From an uncultured bacterium (GTDB taxonomy: Bacteria; Cyanobacteriota; Vampirovibrionia; Gastranaerophilales; Gastranaerophilaceae): 59,256 nucleotides of DNA. A program made the position numbers and the translations under genes. The notes beneath the pieces were generated by a model. That model had not been told where the DNA came from, did no database searches, and saw only the letters and a list, made by a program, of their open reading frames with translations. The stretch is from the NCBI GenBank assembly GCA_949294335.1, contig CASFGO010000026.1, forward strand, positions 1 through 59,256, read 5' to 3'. Below, one piece after another: positions 7,488-14,907 of the stretch (the stretch's first letter is position 1; each line of letters opens with the position of its first letter).

Positions 7488-8198
7488 ATGAATATGGACG
7501 ATATTAAACATTTTGTAAAGTTAGAACTATCAGGCTGGAACAAAACAGAATTGTCAGCCTTAGTTTTGGTTATGTGTATAATTTTTTCTAACGCAATATT
7601 TTTACACGATAGTCCTATCGCTATTGTTTATGCAATTTGTGGAATCTTATATACTATAATTGCAGGTAAAGGAAAGATTTCTTGCTATGTTTTTGGATTA
7701 ATAAGTTCAATTTTATATAGCTATATTTCTTTTAAAAATGCTATTTATGGAAATTTATTTTTAAATCTTTTTTATTATATTCCAATGCAAATTCTTGGAA
7801 TTTTTCAATGGAAAAAACATCTTAAAAAAACAACGAATGAAATATACAAAACAAAACTAGAAACAAAAGAACTCATTCATATTTCAATAATCTCAATACT
7901 GGCATGTGTTGTGGCTGTATTCATTTTAAACAATATACAAGATGGTAACCCAATAATTGATGGGATTACAACTATGCTATCAATTGTCGGAATGTATTTG
8001 ACTGTAAAAAGATGTATTGAACAATGGGTTGTATGGACAATAGTAAACGGATTGTCTGTAATTATGTGGCTAAATATTGCACTAAAAGGGATACACGTTT
8101 ATTCAACTGCCTTGATGTGGTTCGTGTATTTTTTATTAGGTATTTATTTTTATATTCAATGGAATAAAGAAATTAATTGTTTAACAAATAATCAATAA
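7488..8198 (+). CDS. pnuC: PnuC-family vitamin precursor transporter (nicotinamide riboside type)
   Basis: A polytopic inner-membrane protein of about 236 residues that would take up nicotinamide riboside or a related vitamin by facilitated diffusion. Seven to eight membrane helices are visible. The family signature is present: GNLFLNLFYYIPMQILGIFQ followed by WKKH, and WVVWTIVN near the C-terminus with the conserved W and N. I chose the ATG at 7488; a GTG at 7476 and an ATG at 7494 are possible and none has a clear ribosome binding site. Its 3' end overlaps the convergent peroxiredoxin gene by 26 bases. nadA is also in the window, so salvage and synthesis of NAD coexist. Confidence 0.87.
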   Translation: MNMDDIKHFVKLELSGWNKTELSALVLVMCIIFSNAIFLHDSPIAIVYAICGILYTIIAGKGKISCYVFGLISSILYSYISFKNAIYGNLFLNLFYYIPMQILGIFQWKKHLKKTTNEIYKTKLETKELIHISIISILACVVAVFILNNIQDGNPIIDGITTMLSIVGMYLTVKRCIEQWVVWTIVNGLSVIMWLNIALKGIHVYSTALMWFVYFLLGIYFYIQWNKEINCLTNNQ

Positions 8199-8628
8199 CT
8201 TCGTCAACATGACCTTTTACTTTAACTTTTCTCCATTCTTTTTCTATGTTTCCATCTTTATCAAGAATGAATGTTGAACGCTCTATTCCCATATATTTTC
8301 TACCATACATTGATTTTTCAACCCAAACTTTGAACTCATTTGATAACTTTTGTTCGATATCTGCCAATAAATCAAAATTTAAGCTTTGTTTCTCTCTGAA
8401 TTTCAAATGGCTCTTAATATCATTTGGGCTTACTCCAACAACTTTTGCAACAGATGTGATTCTATTTATATTATCTCTAAAATCGCATGCTTCTTGTGTG
8501 CAACCTGAGGTATTATCTTTAGGATAAAAATATAAAACAACTCTTTCGCCTTTGAAATCTTTAAGGCTGTATTTATTTTCTTCTCCGTCTTTATTTATTC
8601 CTGCCAATTCAATATCTAAATAACTCAT
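8173..8628 (-). CDS. bcp: thiol peroxidase, Bcp/PrxQ-type peroxiredoxin
   Basis: A 151-residue cytoplasmic peroxidase that reduces H2O2 and organic peroxides using thioredoxin. Peroxidatic C43 and resolving C48 lie in NTSGCTQEACDFRDN, the five-residue spacing typical of PrxQ. The catalytic YFYPKDNTSGC and the helix after it are intact. An AAGGAG ribosome binding site precedes the ATG. It is convergent with pnuC. The nearby thioredoxin gene, transcribed away from it, is a plausible electron donor. Confidence 0.93.
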   Translation of the reverse strand: MSYLDIELAGINKDGEENKYSLKDFKGERVVLYFYPKDNTSGCTQEACDFRDNINRITSVAKVVGVSPNDIKSHLKFREKQSLNFDLLADIEQKLSNEFKVWVEKSMYGRKYMGIERSTFILDKDGNIEKEWRKVKVKGHVDEVIDYLLNN

Positions 8629-8750
8629 AATAACTCTCCTTTTTTCATAATTATAATATAGAGTTAAAAGAAAAATATACTCTTTTTACCTAAAAAATGT
8701 ACAACTTTCTCAGAATAAGCATTTAAAAATAAAAATAAAAGAGCATAGGG

Positions 8751-8801
8751 TTGACAAAATGAAAACATATGTTATTATGAATATATAAATATTAGAATAT
8801 A
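8751..8801 (+). promoter_or_regulatory. trx promoter with ArsR-type operator
   Basis: TTGACA (8751-8756), 16-base spacer, TATTAT (8773-8778). Just downstream, at 8788-8801, is AATATTAGAATATA, the same 14 bases found over the -10 box of the arsR-like gene (9449-9462). The shared site suggests that the ArsR-type protein controls thioredoxin as well as itself. Confidence 0.65.
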
Positions 8802-8833
8802 GATATAAATAAAAATATAAAGGAGAACAAAAA

Positions 8834-9160
8834 ATGGAAAACGTAGTTGAATTAAATGATTTGAATTTTGACAAAGAAGTAAAAGAGAGTAACTTACCAG
8901 TATTGGTAGATTTTTATGCAACTTGGTGTGGACCTTGTAGAAAACAAATTCCTGTTGTATCAAATATTGCAGATAAGTTTGCAGGTAAGGTAAAAGTTGG
9001 GAAGCTTAATGTTGATGAAGGTCAGAGAAAATCAATGGAATATGGCATTGCAAGTATTCCGGCATTAATGGTTTTCAAAAATGGCGAAGTTGTTGAATCT
9101 GTTTCAGGTTTGCATTCAGAAAGTCAGTTGGCTATGTTATTGCATAAGTATGCATCTTAG
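8834..9160 (+). CDS. trxA: thioredoxin
   Basis: A 108-residue cytoplasmic thioredoxin. The active site is WCGPC (W31, C32, C35), with the buried Asp (VDFYATWCGPC) and the cis-proline loop ASIPALMVFKNGEVV. The ribosome binding site AAAGGAG is well spaced. It has its own strong promoter and is convergent with the ArsR-type gene, sharing 4 bases at the ends and a common operator motif, so it looks like a stress-induced rather than a purely housekeeping thioredoxin. Confidence 0.96.
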   Translation: MENVVELNDLNFDKEVKESNLPVLVDFYATWCGPCRKQIPVVSNIADKFAGKVKVGKLNVDEGQRKSMEYGIASIPALMVFKNGEVVESVSGLHSESQLAMLLHKYAS

Positions 9161-9435
9161 GAACAGAATTCGCAAATATCAATATTTTCAAAAAGTTGTC
9201 TGACTGCAGGGTTGTCGATTTTGTAGCAAATTTGGTTACCATTTCGGCACCCTGTTATAATTTTCGCATTTTTAAGAATATTCAAATGTTGAGAAACGGT
9301 AGGTTGTGCGATACACAATTTTTCGGACATTGTATTTACGTTGCAACTATCTTTTTTTAGTAGTCCACAAACAATTTTTAATCTAATCGGATGTGCTAAT
9401 GCTTTAAAAATTTCTGCGTATTCTTCAATATTCAT
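9157..9435 (-). CDS. ArsR/SmtB-family transcriptional repressor
   Basis: A 92-residue winged-helix repressor. The recognition region is CIAQPTVSQHLNILKNAKII. Seven cysteines are present: C23, C31, C41, C63, C70, C88 and C91. The classical arsenic motif ELCVCDL is replaced by DSCNVNTMSEKL with only one cysteine, while the C-terminal C88-x2-C91 pair (DICEFCS) offers an alternative metal or thiol sensor site. It overlaps the end of the convergent thioredoxin gene. Autoregulation is indicated by an AATATTAGAATATA site over its own -10 box. The inducer (metal, reactive sulfur or redox) is not resolved. Confidence 0.9.
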   Translation of the reverse strand: MNIEEYAEIFKALAHPIRLKIVCGLLKKDSCNVNTMSEKLCIAQPTVSQHLNILKNAKIITGCRNGNQICYKIDNPAVRQLFENIDICEFCS

Positions 9436-9448
9436 AATTAACTCCCTG

Positions 9449-9483
9449 AATATTAGAATATATGAATATTAAAATTTAGTCAA
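9449..9483 (-). promoter_or_regulatory. arsR-like gene promoter with operator over the -10 box
   Basis: On the minus strand: TTGACT (9483-9478), 17-base spacer, TATTCT (9460-9455). The 14-mer AATATTAGAATATA (plus-strand 9449-9462) overlaps the -10 element and is repeated at the trx promoter. A second AATATT follows at 9465-9470, making an imperfect dyad. Confidence 0.6.
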
Positions 9484-9492
9484 ATATTAATA

Positions 9493-9521
9493 AAAAATGG
9501 CGGAATCTAATGATTCCGCCA
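9493..9521 (-). terminator. rho-independent terminator of the SLH gene
   Basis: Stem TGGCGGAATC / GATTCCGCCA (9498-9507 with 9512-9521), 4-base loop, followed on the minus strand by six T. It lies just after the SLH gene stop. Confidence 0.85.
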
Positions 9522-9528
9522 AAGTAAA

Positions 9529-10938
9529 TTAAAACATAATTGTTAATTCTTCGCCAGGGTTTAAACTAGAAGAATTTGCATATTGTGGAACAATTAAGTA
9601 TCTTATTTCATCAGTTAATTCATATACAATTCCAAAAGTCCCTGTTACTGCAAGTTTGCAAATATCAAAAATACCTTTCCCAAAGGTTACTCCTGCATTT
9701 CCTATATTTCTTGCACTTGATGCAGGCTGTAATGACGCTAAATCAACAAATACATTTGATACATTATCAATAAATTGTTCAGAACCATCTGCGATTACAT
9801 TGACTCCAGCCCCTACAGTTCTTCCAGCTACTCCGATAACTCTTGCAGAACCACTGAATGGGAAGCCAAGTAGTCTTGCTATAAAATTAGGATTTTTCAT
9901 CATTGTTGCTTGTGCTTGTGTTAATTTTTCTGGGAATTTTTTGCACTGTGATCCATCTTTTATTTCAATAAATTTAACTTTTACAGATCCTGTTTTTTTT
10001 ATTCCTGGGCGTTCTACTCCTACAACTTCTCCTCTTACAAGCGAACCTGCAGGGAACGTATAACCATCTAGAGTTACCTCTTTAGTTGTTTTCGCTCTAA
10101 ATTTATCTCCAATATTTGATTGACGTGCAGAAAGTCTATCAATTAATTTAATATTAAATGCCGTTGGACAATAGTTTTTCAATAATCCTGCTTTTCCGTT
10201 TATTTCGTTCCAGTGTTTTTTCATTGAACCAACTAAGTATGCAACTTGTTCTTTTGATAAATACTCATCATTGTTAACCTTATCAGGGTTAGGAACATCT
10301 TCCATTATGTTTGATTTAACAACTTCTTTGGTTGGTGCAATAGCCCATTGTGGAATATATTTTATTTCTTTATTATTGAATTCAGGTATGATAAGACTTC
10401 TATCAATTGGTACATTCATAAGTTGGGCTAATGTTGCAAATACTTCTGCTTTAGTTACTGGTTGATCAGGGCGGAATTTATTGTCTGGGTATCCAATCAT
10501 AACACCTGCATTTAAAGCTCCTGTTATCCAATCTTCAGCCCAATAATTTTGAGGGATATCTTTGTATGTTTTTTTTACTTTTGTATCTTTTAAGTTAAAT
10601 CCTTCAGATAATATTACTGCCAATTCTGAACGTAGTACTGGCATTTTTGAGTTGAAGCCTTTACCTTCTTTTGATTTCAATAATCCCATCATATCTTTTA
10701 CCCATGAATCCACGTATGCATTATCTTTGTTAGTAATGCCTATTCTATTATGTGTTTTTAAGATTTTTCCTCCTGTTATGTATGTTGAATCAGCTGTTGT
10801 CATTTCTTGGGCTTGTGAGCCAAACATCCCAGGATGTGCATAAGTTTCTACTTTTTTTGCACAATCGTGTGCAAGCGCACTCGTTGATACAGTGCATAGT
10901 ACGATTGCTGTTGTAAGTATTTGATTAAACTTTTTCAT
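9529..10938 (-). CDS. secreted SLH-domain envelope protein
   Basis: A 469-residue exported protein. A signal peptide (MKKFNQILTTAIVLCTVSTS, cleavage near ALA-HD) is followed by one clear SLH domain (KTYKDIPQNYWAEDWITGAL, GYPDNKFRPDQPVTKAEV; about residues 122-175) and a weaker one before and after it. The C-terminal half carries YTFPAGSLVRGEVVGVERPG, a beta-rich module also seen in three other proteins of the window, then small-residue-rich hydrophobic stretches. SLH domains bind pyruvylated cell-wall polymers, so it is probably anchored to the wall/outer envelope. It is monocistronic with its own operator-bearing promoter and a strong terminator. Confidence 0.88.
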   Translation of the reverse strand: MKKFNQILTTAIVLCTVSTSALAHDCAKKVETYAHPGMFGSQAQEMTTADSTYITGGKILKTHNRIGITNKDNAYVDSWVKDMMGLLKSKEGKGFNSKMPVLRSELAVILSEGFNLKDTKVKKTYKDIPQNYWAEDWITGALNAGVMIGYPDNKFRPDQPVTKAEVFATLAQLMNVPIDRSLIIPEFNNKEIKYIPQWAIAPTKEVVKSNIMEDVPNPDKVNNDEYLSKEQVAYLVGSMKKHWNEINGKAGLLKNYCPTAFNIKLIDRLSARQSNIGDKFRAKTTKEVTLDGYTFPAGSLVRGEVVGVERPGIKKTGSVKVKFIEIKDGSQCKKFPEKLTQAQATMMKNPNFIARLLGFPFSGSARVIGVAGRTVGAGVNVIADGSEQFIDNVSNVFVDLASLQPASSARNIGNAGVTFGKGIFDICKLAVTGTFGIVYELTDEIRYLIVPQYANSSSLNPGEELTIMF

Positions 10939-10950
10939 GATACTCTCCTA

Positions 10951-10982
10951 ATTATATAGTGACACTTTCAAATTTTGAAAGT
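10951..10982 (-). promoter_or_regulatory. SLH gene promoter with 19-bp palindromic operator
   Basis: A TATAAT -10 box (10956-10951, minus strand) lies upstream of the SLH gene. ACTTTCAAATTTTGAAAGT (10964-10982) is a perfect inverted repeat with 8-base arms, covering the position of the -35 box. It looks like a dimeric repressor or activator site; I do not know the regulator. Confidence 0.6.
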
Positions 10983-11140
10983 ATCTTATTATGCACTTTT
11001 ATTTCAAACTCGTCAAGCATTTGTTAAGTATGCAAGGAGCAATAATATAAAATTTAACCTTAAAACCTTTGTTATTCTTGTTTTATTAAAAGTTAATATA
11101 TGTAAATTTAATAATTTAAACCCTTAAATTATTGTTTGAA

Positions 11141-12076
11141 TTAGAATAATTTTAAGTTTTGGTCAAAATCAAGAAAGCTTTTTTGATTTCCTTGCTGGAT
11201 TATATCAGTATCGTTGATTTTACCAAATAATATTGGAGAATTAGGATTATGTATTTTGTAATTTTCTATGGCATTTTGAGGAGTGGAGTTTGCATAACAA
11301 TATTTGCAACCATTTGGACATGTGTCATAGGCTCCTATATCTCTTGTTTCGATACACTTACAGTTTTTTCGTATACCATTATGTTTTAATTTTTTGAACT
11401 TAATATTATTTGCTTTTCCTAGAATATCCAAAGTAATACAGCCTGAAGGTTGGATTCCAAAACTTGTGTAATCTATATCAGTTGCGCAAGTTTGAATAAC
11501 AATGTTATATTTTTCTGCAATTTTTCCTAAGTCTTTTGCAAGTTCAGTTTTTTCTATATTGCTAAGTTCCGTAATTTCTGGCATGTTAGTTTTTAATTTT
11601 TTATACATTTCAACAAAGCTAAAAATACATCTATCAATATGTCCTGATAATTGTTTTGACATATTCTTAAATATCTCTAAGTGGTAGTCTATTGTATATT
11701 TATCTGTTAGCAATACTGGATCATATCTCCAAGCAATTCGTTTTGCGCTTACGATTTCTTCTAGTTTAAGAAGTGTTTCAATACTTTTTTCAATTGTTGG
11801 AACTCTCGGTTCTATATCTGTACCATAGGCAGTAATTGTATAATAAAAATATGTATTAAATTTATCTGTTATTTCATTTAATCGATTAAGAATTGGTTCA
11901 TAATTTTTTGAACAGAAAACAACACAATCAACTTTATCTGGAGTTAATTCATATTTGGTAACTTTTTCAGGAAAGAAAGGGTTTCTTGAATATACAAAAC
12001 CTTCCTTAAATCTATTCAGTAGCCATTCAGAATAATATTGAACAGTATCAGTTCTTCCACCTGTGTTTATAATCAT
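11141..12076 (-). CDS. DUF1848 family protein with cysteine-rich C-terminus
   Basis: A 311-residue protein resembling the DUF1848 family. It starts MIINTGGRTDTVQYYSEWLL and has a FSFVEMYKKL segment typical of the family. The C-terminus bears cysteines in NCKCIETRDIGAYDTCPNGC then KYCYAN (C-x-C and C-x3-C-x2-C spacing), a likely iron-sulfur or metal site that resembles a radical-SAM type cluster but at the wrong end of the protein. The biochemical function is unknown. It stands alone; an AT-only hairpin (11110-11133) after its stop may terminate it. Confidence 0.75.
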   Translation of the reverse strand: MIINTGGRTDTVQYYSEWLLNRFKEGFVYSRNPFFPEKVTKYELTPDKVDCVVFCSKNYEPILNRLNEITDKFNTYFYYTITAYGTDIEPRVPTIEKSIETLLKLEEIVSAKRIAWRYDPVLLTDKYTIDYHLEIFKNMSKQLSGHIDRCIFSFVEMYKKLKTNMPEITELSNIEKTELAKDLGKIAEKYNIVIQTCATDIDYTSFGIQPSGCITLDILGKANNIKFKKLKHNGIRKNCKCIETRDIGAYDTCPNGCKYCYANSTPQNAIENYKIHNPNSPILFGKINDTDIIQQGNQKSFLDFDQNLKLF

Positions 12077-12125
12077 ATTTTTATGCTAGCACAAGAACAA
12101 TCAAAAATTTAATATGCGTAAAATA

Positions 12126-13094
12126 TTATTTATTAGTATTTGTAATTACATACATATTATTAAATAATTTAATTTTATTTTCATCATCAGAATTAATTTT
12201 TATATCTTGCATGATATTATTAATTTTGTTTTCTTTAAGAATTGAATTATATGGTTTATCAATAAGAAAACTTATCAAATTTTTAAAGTCGCTACTAGAT
12301 TTTGTATTAGGAATTTTTAAATCAAAATATTGTCTGAATGATTCATAAGGAATAGTTTGTTTTTTTAAGGATTCTTTAATAATATCTTTTTTTGTAATTT
12401 CTTCTTTATTCTGATTGAGATTAGCAGAAGAAGCTGGATTATATTTGGCTCTTAATTCGGAAAGTAAGCAGTCTTGTCCACTATGATGAACAATTATAGC
12501 TTTTCCTTTTTTATCTAAGTGGTTATAAATATTAGAAATTGAATTATCAAGATTATCAGCATAGTATAAAACGTGAGATGCTAATATAAGATCATATTTT
12601 GAATCTTGTGATTTAGTTTCAAAAAAATTTTGTTTTTTTGAATTAACAATAACATTATTTTTGAACTTATCTAAACGAGAGTCAAATTCTTCTAAAAGTT
12701 TATCATTAACGTCAAGTGCATCAATTTTTATTTTTTTATCAGGAAAAATTGAAATCATATTATTAAGAACTTTTTCTGTTAATAATCCGTTTCCACAACC
12801 AATATCTAGAATTTTTATATTTTTTTTATTATTGAGGAATTCAAAATATTCATTGTTCTTAAAAGTTTTATTAATTTCATTAGCAATAGATGTTTTTTCA
12901 TTTGAGTATTTTAAATAAGCCTTAAACCACTCATCATAATTTTTATTTAAAGTATTTCCCTTAAATACAGGATAATAACTTGCAGTAGGATAAGAATGAA
13001 ATCTTGTTTTAGAATTCATAATTTTATTATCTTTATAAGAGTTATATTTTGTATTATTAGTAAAATAGATATTAGGTATTGATTTAATTTCCAT
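12126..13094 (-). CDS. SAM-dependent methyltransferase with F-x-G leader
   Basis: A 322-residue protein. Residues from about 90 form a class I methyltransferase: motif I ILDIGCGNGLLTEKV, acidic loop KIDALDVND, and the post-motif LILASHVLYYADNL. The first ~50 residues are Asn/Tyr/Ser-rich and disordered-looking, ending in YYPVFKGNTLNKN, a leader type seen in other lineage-specific proteins here. The C-terminal ~120 residues are lysine/asparagine-rich. The substrate is unknown; it is a stand-alone gene. Confidence 0.8.
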   Translation of the reverse strand: MEIKSIPNIYFTNNTKYNSYKDNKIMNSKTRFHSYPTASYYPVFKGNTLNKNYDEWFKAYLKYSNEKTSIANEINKTFKNNEYFEFLNNKKNIKILDIGCGNGLLTEKVLNNMISIFPDKKIKIDALDVNDKLLEEFDSRLDKFKNNVIVNSKKQNFFETKSQDSKYDLILASHVLYYADNLDNSISNIYNHLDKKGKAIIVHHSGQDCLLSELRAKYNPASSANLNQNKEEITKKDIIKESLKKQTIPYESFRQYFDLKIPNTKSSSDFKNLISFLIDKPYNSILKENKINNIMQDIKINSDDENKIKLFNNMYVITNTNK

Positions 13095-13231
13095 AATTAA
13101 AAAAGGTTCGTAAATTTATATTTTGTTATAGAAATTCAATAATTAAAATTATTTGTTACATTTAGAACATTAATTTTGAATACGTAGGGTACAATTTATT
13201 GCAGCAAAAGAAATAATAAAATTAAGCATAC

Positions 13232-13260
13232 AAAAAACTAGGATTTAATCCTAGTTTTTT
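13232..13260 (-). terminator. terminator of the tRNA gene (bidirectional)
   Basis: Symmetrical stem AAAAAACTAGGATT / AATCCTAGTTTTTT with a 1-base centre, giving a T-run on either strand. It lies 3 bases after the 3' CCA of tRNA-Met on the minus strand. Confidence 0.8.
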
Positions 13261-13262
13261 TA

Positions 13263-13339
13263 TGGTAGCTGGGGAGAGACTCGAACTCTCGACCTCTCGG
13301 GTATGAGCCGAACGCTCTAGCCAGCTGAGCTACCCAGCC
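13263..13339 (-). tRNA. tRNA-Met (anticodon CAT)
   Basis: The minus strand folds as a complete 77-nt cloverleaf with encoded CCA. Acceptor GGCTGGG pairs with CCCAGCT (G1-U72 wobble), the D-arm is TAGCTCAGCTGGCTAGAGC, the anticodon loop is CTCATAC on a TTCGG/CCGAG stem, and the T-arm is GAGAG-TTCGAGT-CTCTC. The anticodon stem lacks the three G-C pairs of initiator tRNA, so it is elongator Met; a lysidine-modified tRNA-Ile2 with the same anticodon cannot be fully excluded. Confidence 0.95.
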
Positions 13340-13447
13340 ATAAGGTCTATTTAGTTTTTGTTATCTGGCTAGAGCGTCCGCTCTAGGAATTTTAATTGGT
13401 TCCGCAAGCTTCACCTAGTGAGCTACTAGCCATAAGGTCTATTTAGT
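13336..13447. repeat. 20-bp direct repeat marking a tRNA duplication
   Basis: AGCCATAAGGTCTATTTAGT occurs at 13336-13355 and identically at 13428-13447. Each copy spans the 5' end of a tRNA-like unit (minus strand) and its upstream leader, so the 92-bp unit was duplicated in tandem. Confidence 0.85.
13366..13431 (-). pseudogene. decayed tRNA copy (tRNA-Met-derived remnant)
   Basis: On the minus strand this starts GGCTAGTAGCTCACTAGGTG, close to the 5' half of the adjacent tRNA-Met, and ends with CTCTAGCCA, which can still pair with the first bases as an acceptor stem. The anticodon and T arms are rearranged, and CTAGAGC/GCTCTAG forms a separate hairpin. No normal cloverleaf can be drawn. It is bracketed by the 20-bp direct repeat. 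It might still fold as a tRNA-like RNA. Confidence 0.5.
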
Positions 13448-13507
13448 CTTTCGACTGAAAAAATTATCGCATAAGCATATTCAAATTTCAAGTTATTTTT
13501 TAAAATT

Positions 13508-13537
13508 AAAAACGGGCTGAATTAACAACCCGTTTTT
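13508..13537 (-). terminator. terminator after rplL
   Basis: On the minus strand AAAAACGGGTTG pairs with CAGCCCGTTTTT (one G-U), 6-base loop, with the T-run in and after the stem. It ends the rplJ-rplL transcript, so no rpoB follows. Confidence 0.85.
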
Positions 13538-13568
13538 GCTTACTTTTTTAGAAAAATCTAAGAAAGAA

Positions 13569-13943
13569 CTACTTTAATTCAACAGTAGCACCAGCTTCTT
13601 CTAATTTTTTCTTTAATTCTTCAGCTTCTTCTTTCTTAACGTTTTCTTTGATTGGTTTTGGAGCTCCATCAACTAAATCTTTAGCTTCTTTTAAGCCAAG
13701 ACCAGTGATAGCTCTAACTTCTTTTAATACAGCGATTTTGTTAGCACCAGCAGAAGCTAATACAACAGTTACTTCAGCATCGCCTGCTTCTTCAGCAGCG
13801 CCAGCAGCAGCTGGAGCAGCAGCAGCTACAGCTACAGGAGCAGCTGCAGAAACGCCGAATTTTTCTTCCATAGCTTTTACTAATTCAGATGCTTCTAATA
13901 AAGTTAATTTTTCGATTGATTCTAAAATTGATTCTACACTCAT
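13569..13943 (-). CDS. rplL: 50S ribosomal protein L7/L12
   Basis: A 124-residue stalk protein that recruits translation factors. The N-terminal dimerisation helices ([20 protein letters not shown]) are joined through an alanine-rich hinge ([20 protein letters not shown]) to the globular C-terminal domain ([20 protein letters not shown]). Full length. It follows rplJ by 53 bases and has a strong AAGGAG ribosome binding site, in line with its 4-6-fold excess over L10. Confidence 0.98.
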   Translation of the reverse strand: MSVESILESIEKLTLLEASELVKAMEEKFGVSAAAPVAVAAAAPAAAGAAEEAGDAEVTVVLASAGANKIAVLKEVRAITGLGLKEAKDLVDGAPKPIKENVKKEEAEELKKKLEEAGATVELK

Positions 13944-13996
13944 GGTTTTCTCCTTTTTATTATTGAGTTTGTAATATACGTTTGGATTTTCTGCGA

Positions 13997-14518
13997 TTAT
14001 GCAGATTTTTGATCTCTAACAGCTGCCATAGCTCTTGTTAATGAAGACATAACAGCATTGATAGAGTTTGCGATACCTGATGCAGGTGAATTGATACAGC
14101 CAAGCATTTTTGCGTAAATTTCTTGTTTTGATGGTAAACTTGCTAATGCTTTAGCTTCAGCTGCTGATAATAATTTTCCATCCATTGCAGCTGCCAATAT
14201 TTCGCCTTTTTTTGTATCTTTAATGAATTTTGCTAATGCTTTTGCAGGTGCTACTTGATCTTCAAAACCAAATGCGATAGCTATAGGTCCTGTTAAAGCA
14301 TCAGATAATACTTCGTATTCTGTTCCTTTAATGGCAATTTTTGCTAATGTGTTTTTTGTTACCATATAGTCGCCATCTTCTTTTTGAATTTCGCGTCTTA
14401 ATTTGGTAATTTCTTCTACTGATAATCCTTTGTAATCAGTTACAATAGCAACTTTTGCCTTTTCAATTTTCTCTTTCATTTGAGAAATTTTTTCTGCTTT
14501 AAAGGCTTTTGTTGACAT
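13997..14518 (-). CDS. rplJ: 50S ribosomal protein L10
   Basis: A 173-residue protein that anchors L7/L12 dimers to 23S rRNA. The conserved N-terminus ([40 protein letters not shown]) and the C-terminal helix that binds L12 are intact. It is preceded by a ~260-base structured leader typical of L10 autoregulation. rplK-rplA do not precede it and rpoB-rpoC do not follow rplL; upstream is a divergent SLH gene. Confidence 0.98.
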   Translation of the reverse strand: MSTKAFKAEKISQMKEKIEKAKVAIVTDYKGLSVEEITKLRREIQKEDGDYMVTKNTLAKIAIKGTEYEVLSDALTGPIAIAFGFEDQVAPAKALAKFIKDTKKGEILAAAMDGKLLSAAEAKALASLPSKQEIYAKMLGCINSPASGIANSINAVMSSLTRAMAAVRDQKSA

Positions 14519-14788
14519 TTTTTGCTCCTTTGTTTTATTTTACGGATTGCTCCGGTTCGACCTTTGATTTGTTTACATAGTAAAAAGACTTTGCGTCTAA
14601 TTACTAACCGCAAAATCTTACATTACACATTTAATATACTATTTTCTTATTCGACTGTGTAACCTAGGTTAGCCGGTTTTACCTTTTATAATTAGATGAG
14701 CTTGAAACCTCTTGTTTCTTTTACATTAAGGGTTTCCACCTTAAAACTCTGTCCACATAACTAACTGTCTGCGGTTGTGTCTATTATA
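14519..14788 (-). promoter_or_regulatory. L10-type leader and promoter
   Basis: The long 5' leader of rplJ contains several hairpins, including a TGTAACCTAGGTTA dyad region and stems around AAGGTGGAAACCCTT, consistent with the L10(L12)4-binding leader that represses translation. A TATAAT -10 box (14788-14783) with a weak TTGATT upstream places the start near 14776. Assignment to the L10 leader family is by position and general structure, not by a covariance search. Confidence 0.65.
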
Positions 14789-14831
14789 TTATCAAATAAA
14801 TTTTTAAAATCAAGTGTTTTTTTTACAATTT

Positions 14832-14860
14832 CTTGAAAAAAATTAACATATAAGATATAC
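14832..14860 (+). promoter_or_regulatory. promoter of SLH gene 14908
   Basis: TTGAAA (14832-14837), 17-base spacer, TATACT (14855-14860). It is divergent from the rplJ promoter, leaving about 45 bases between the two -10/-35 regions. Confidence 0.65.
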
Positions 14861-14907
14861 TGATGACAAAATTATTGATTTTACTAAATAGAAGAGGTAT
14901 GAAATTT

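Noticed and set aside
11141..12076. radical SAM enzyme at 11141
   Set aside because: A C-x3-C-x2-C-like spacing is present, but at the C-terminus and without the radical SAM TIM-barrel order; the N-terminus fits DUF1848.
13648..13974. 108-codon plus-strand frame over rplL
   Set aside because: Antisense shadow of the alanine-rich hinge of L7/L12.
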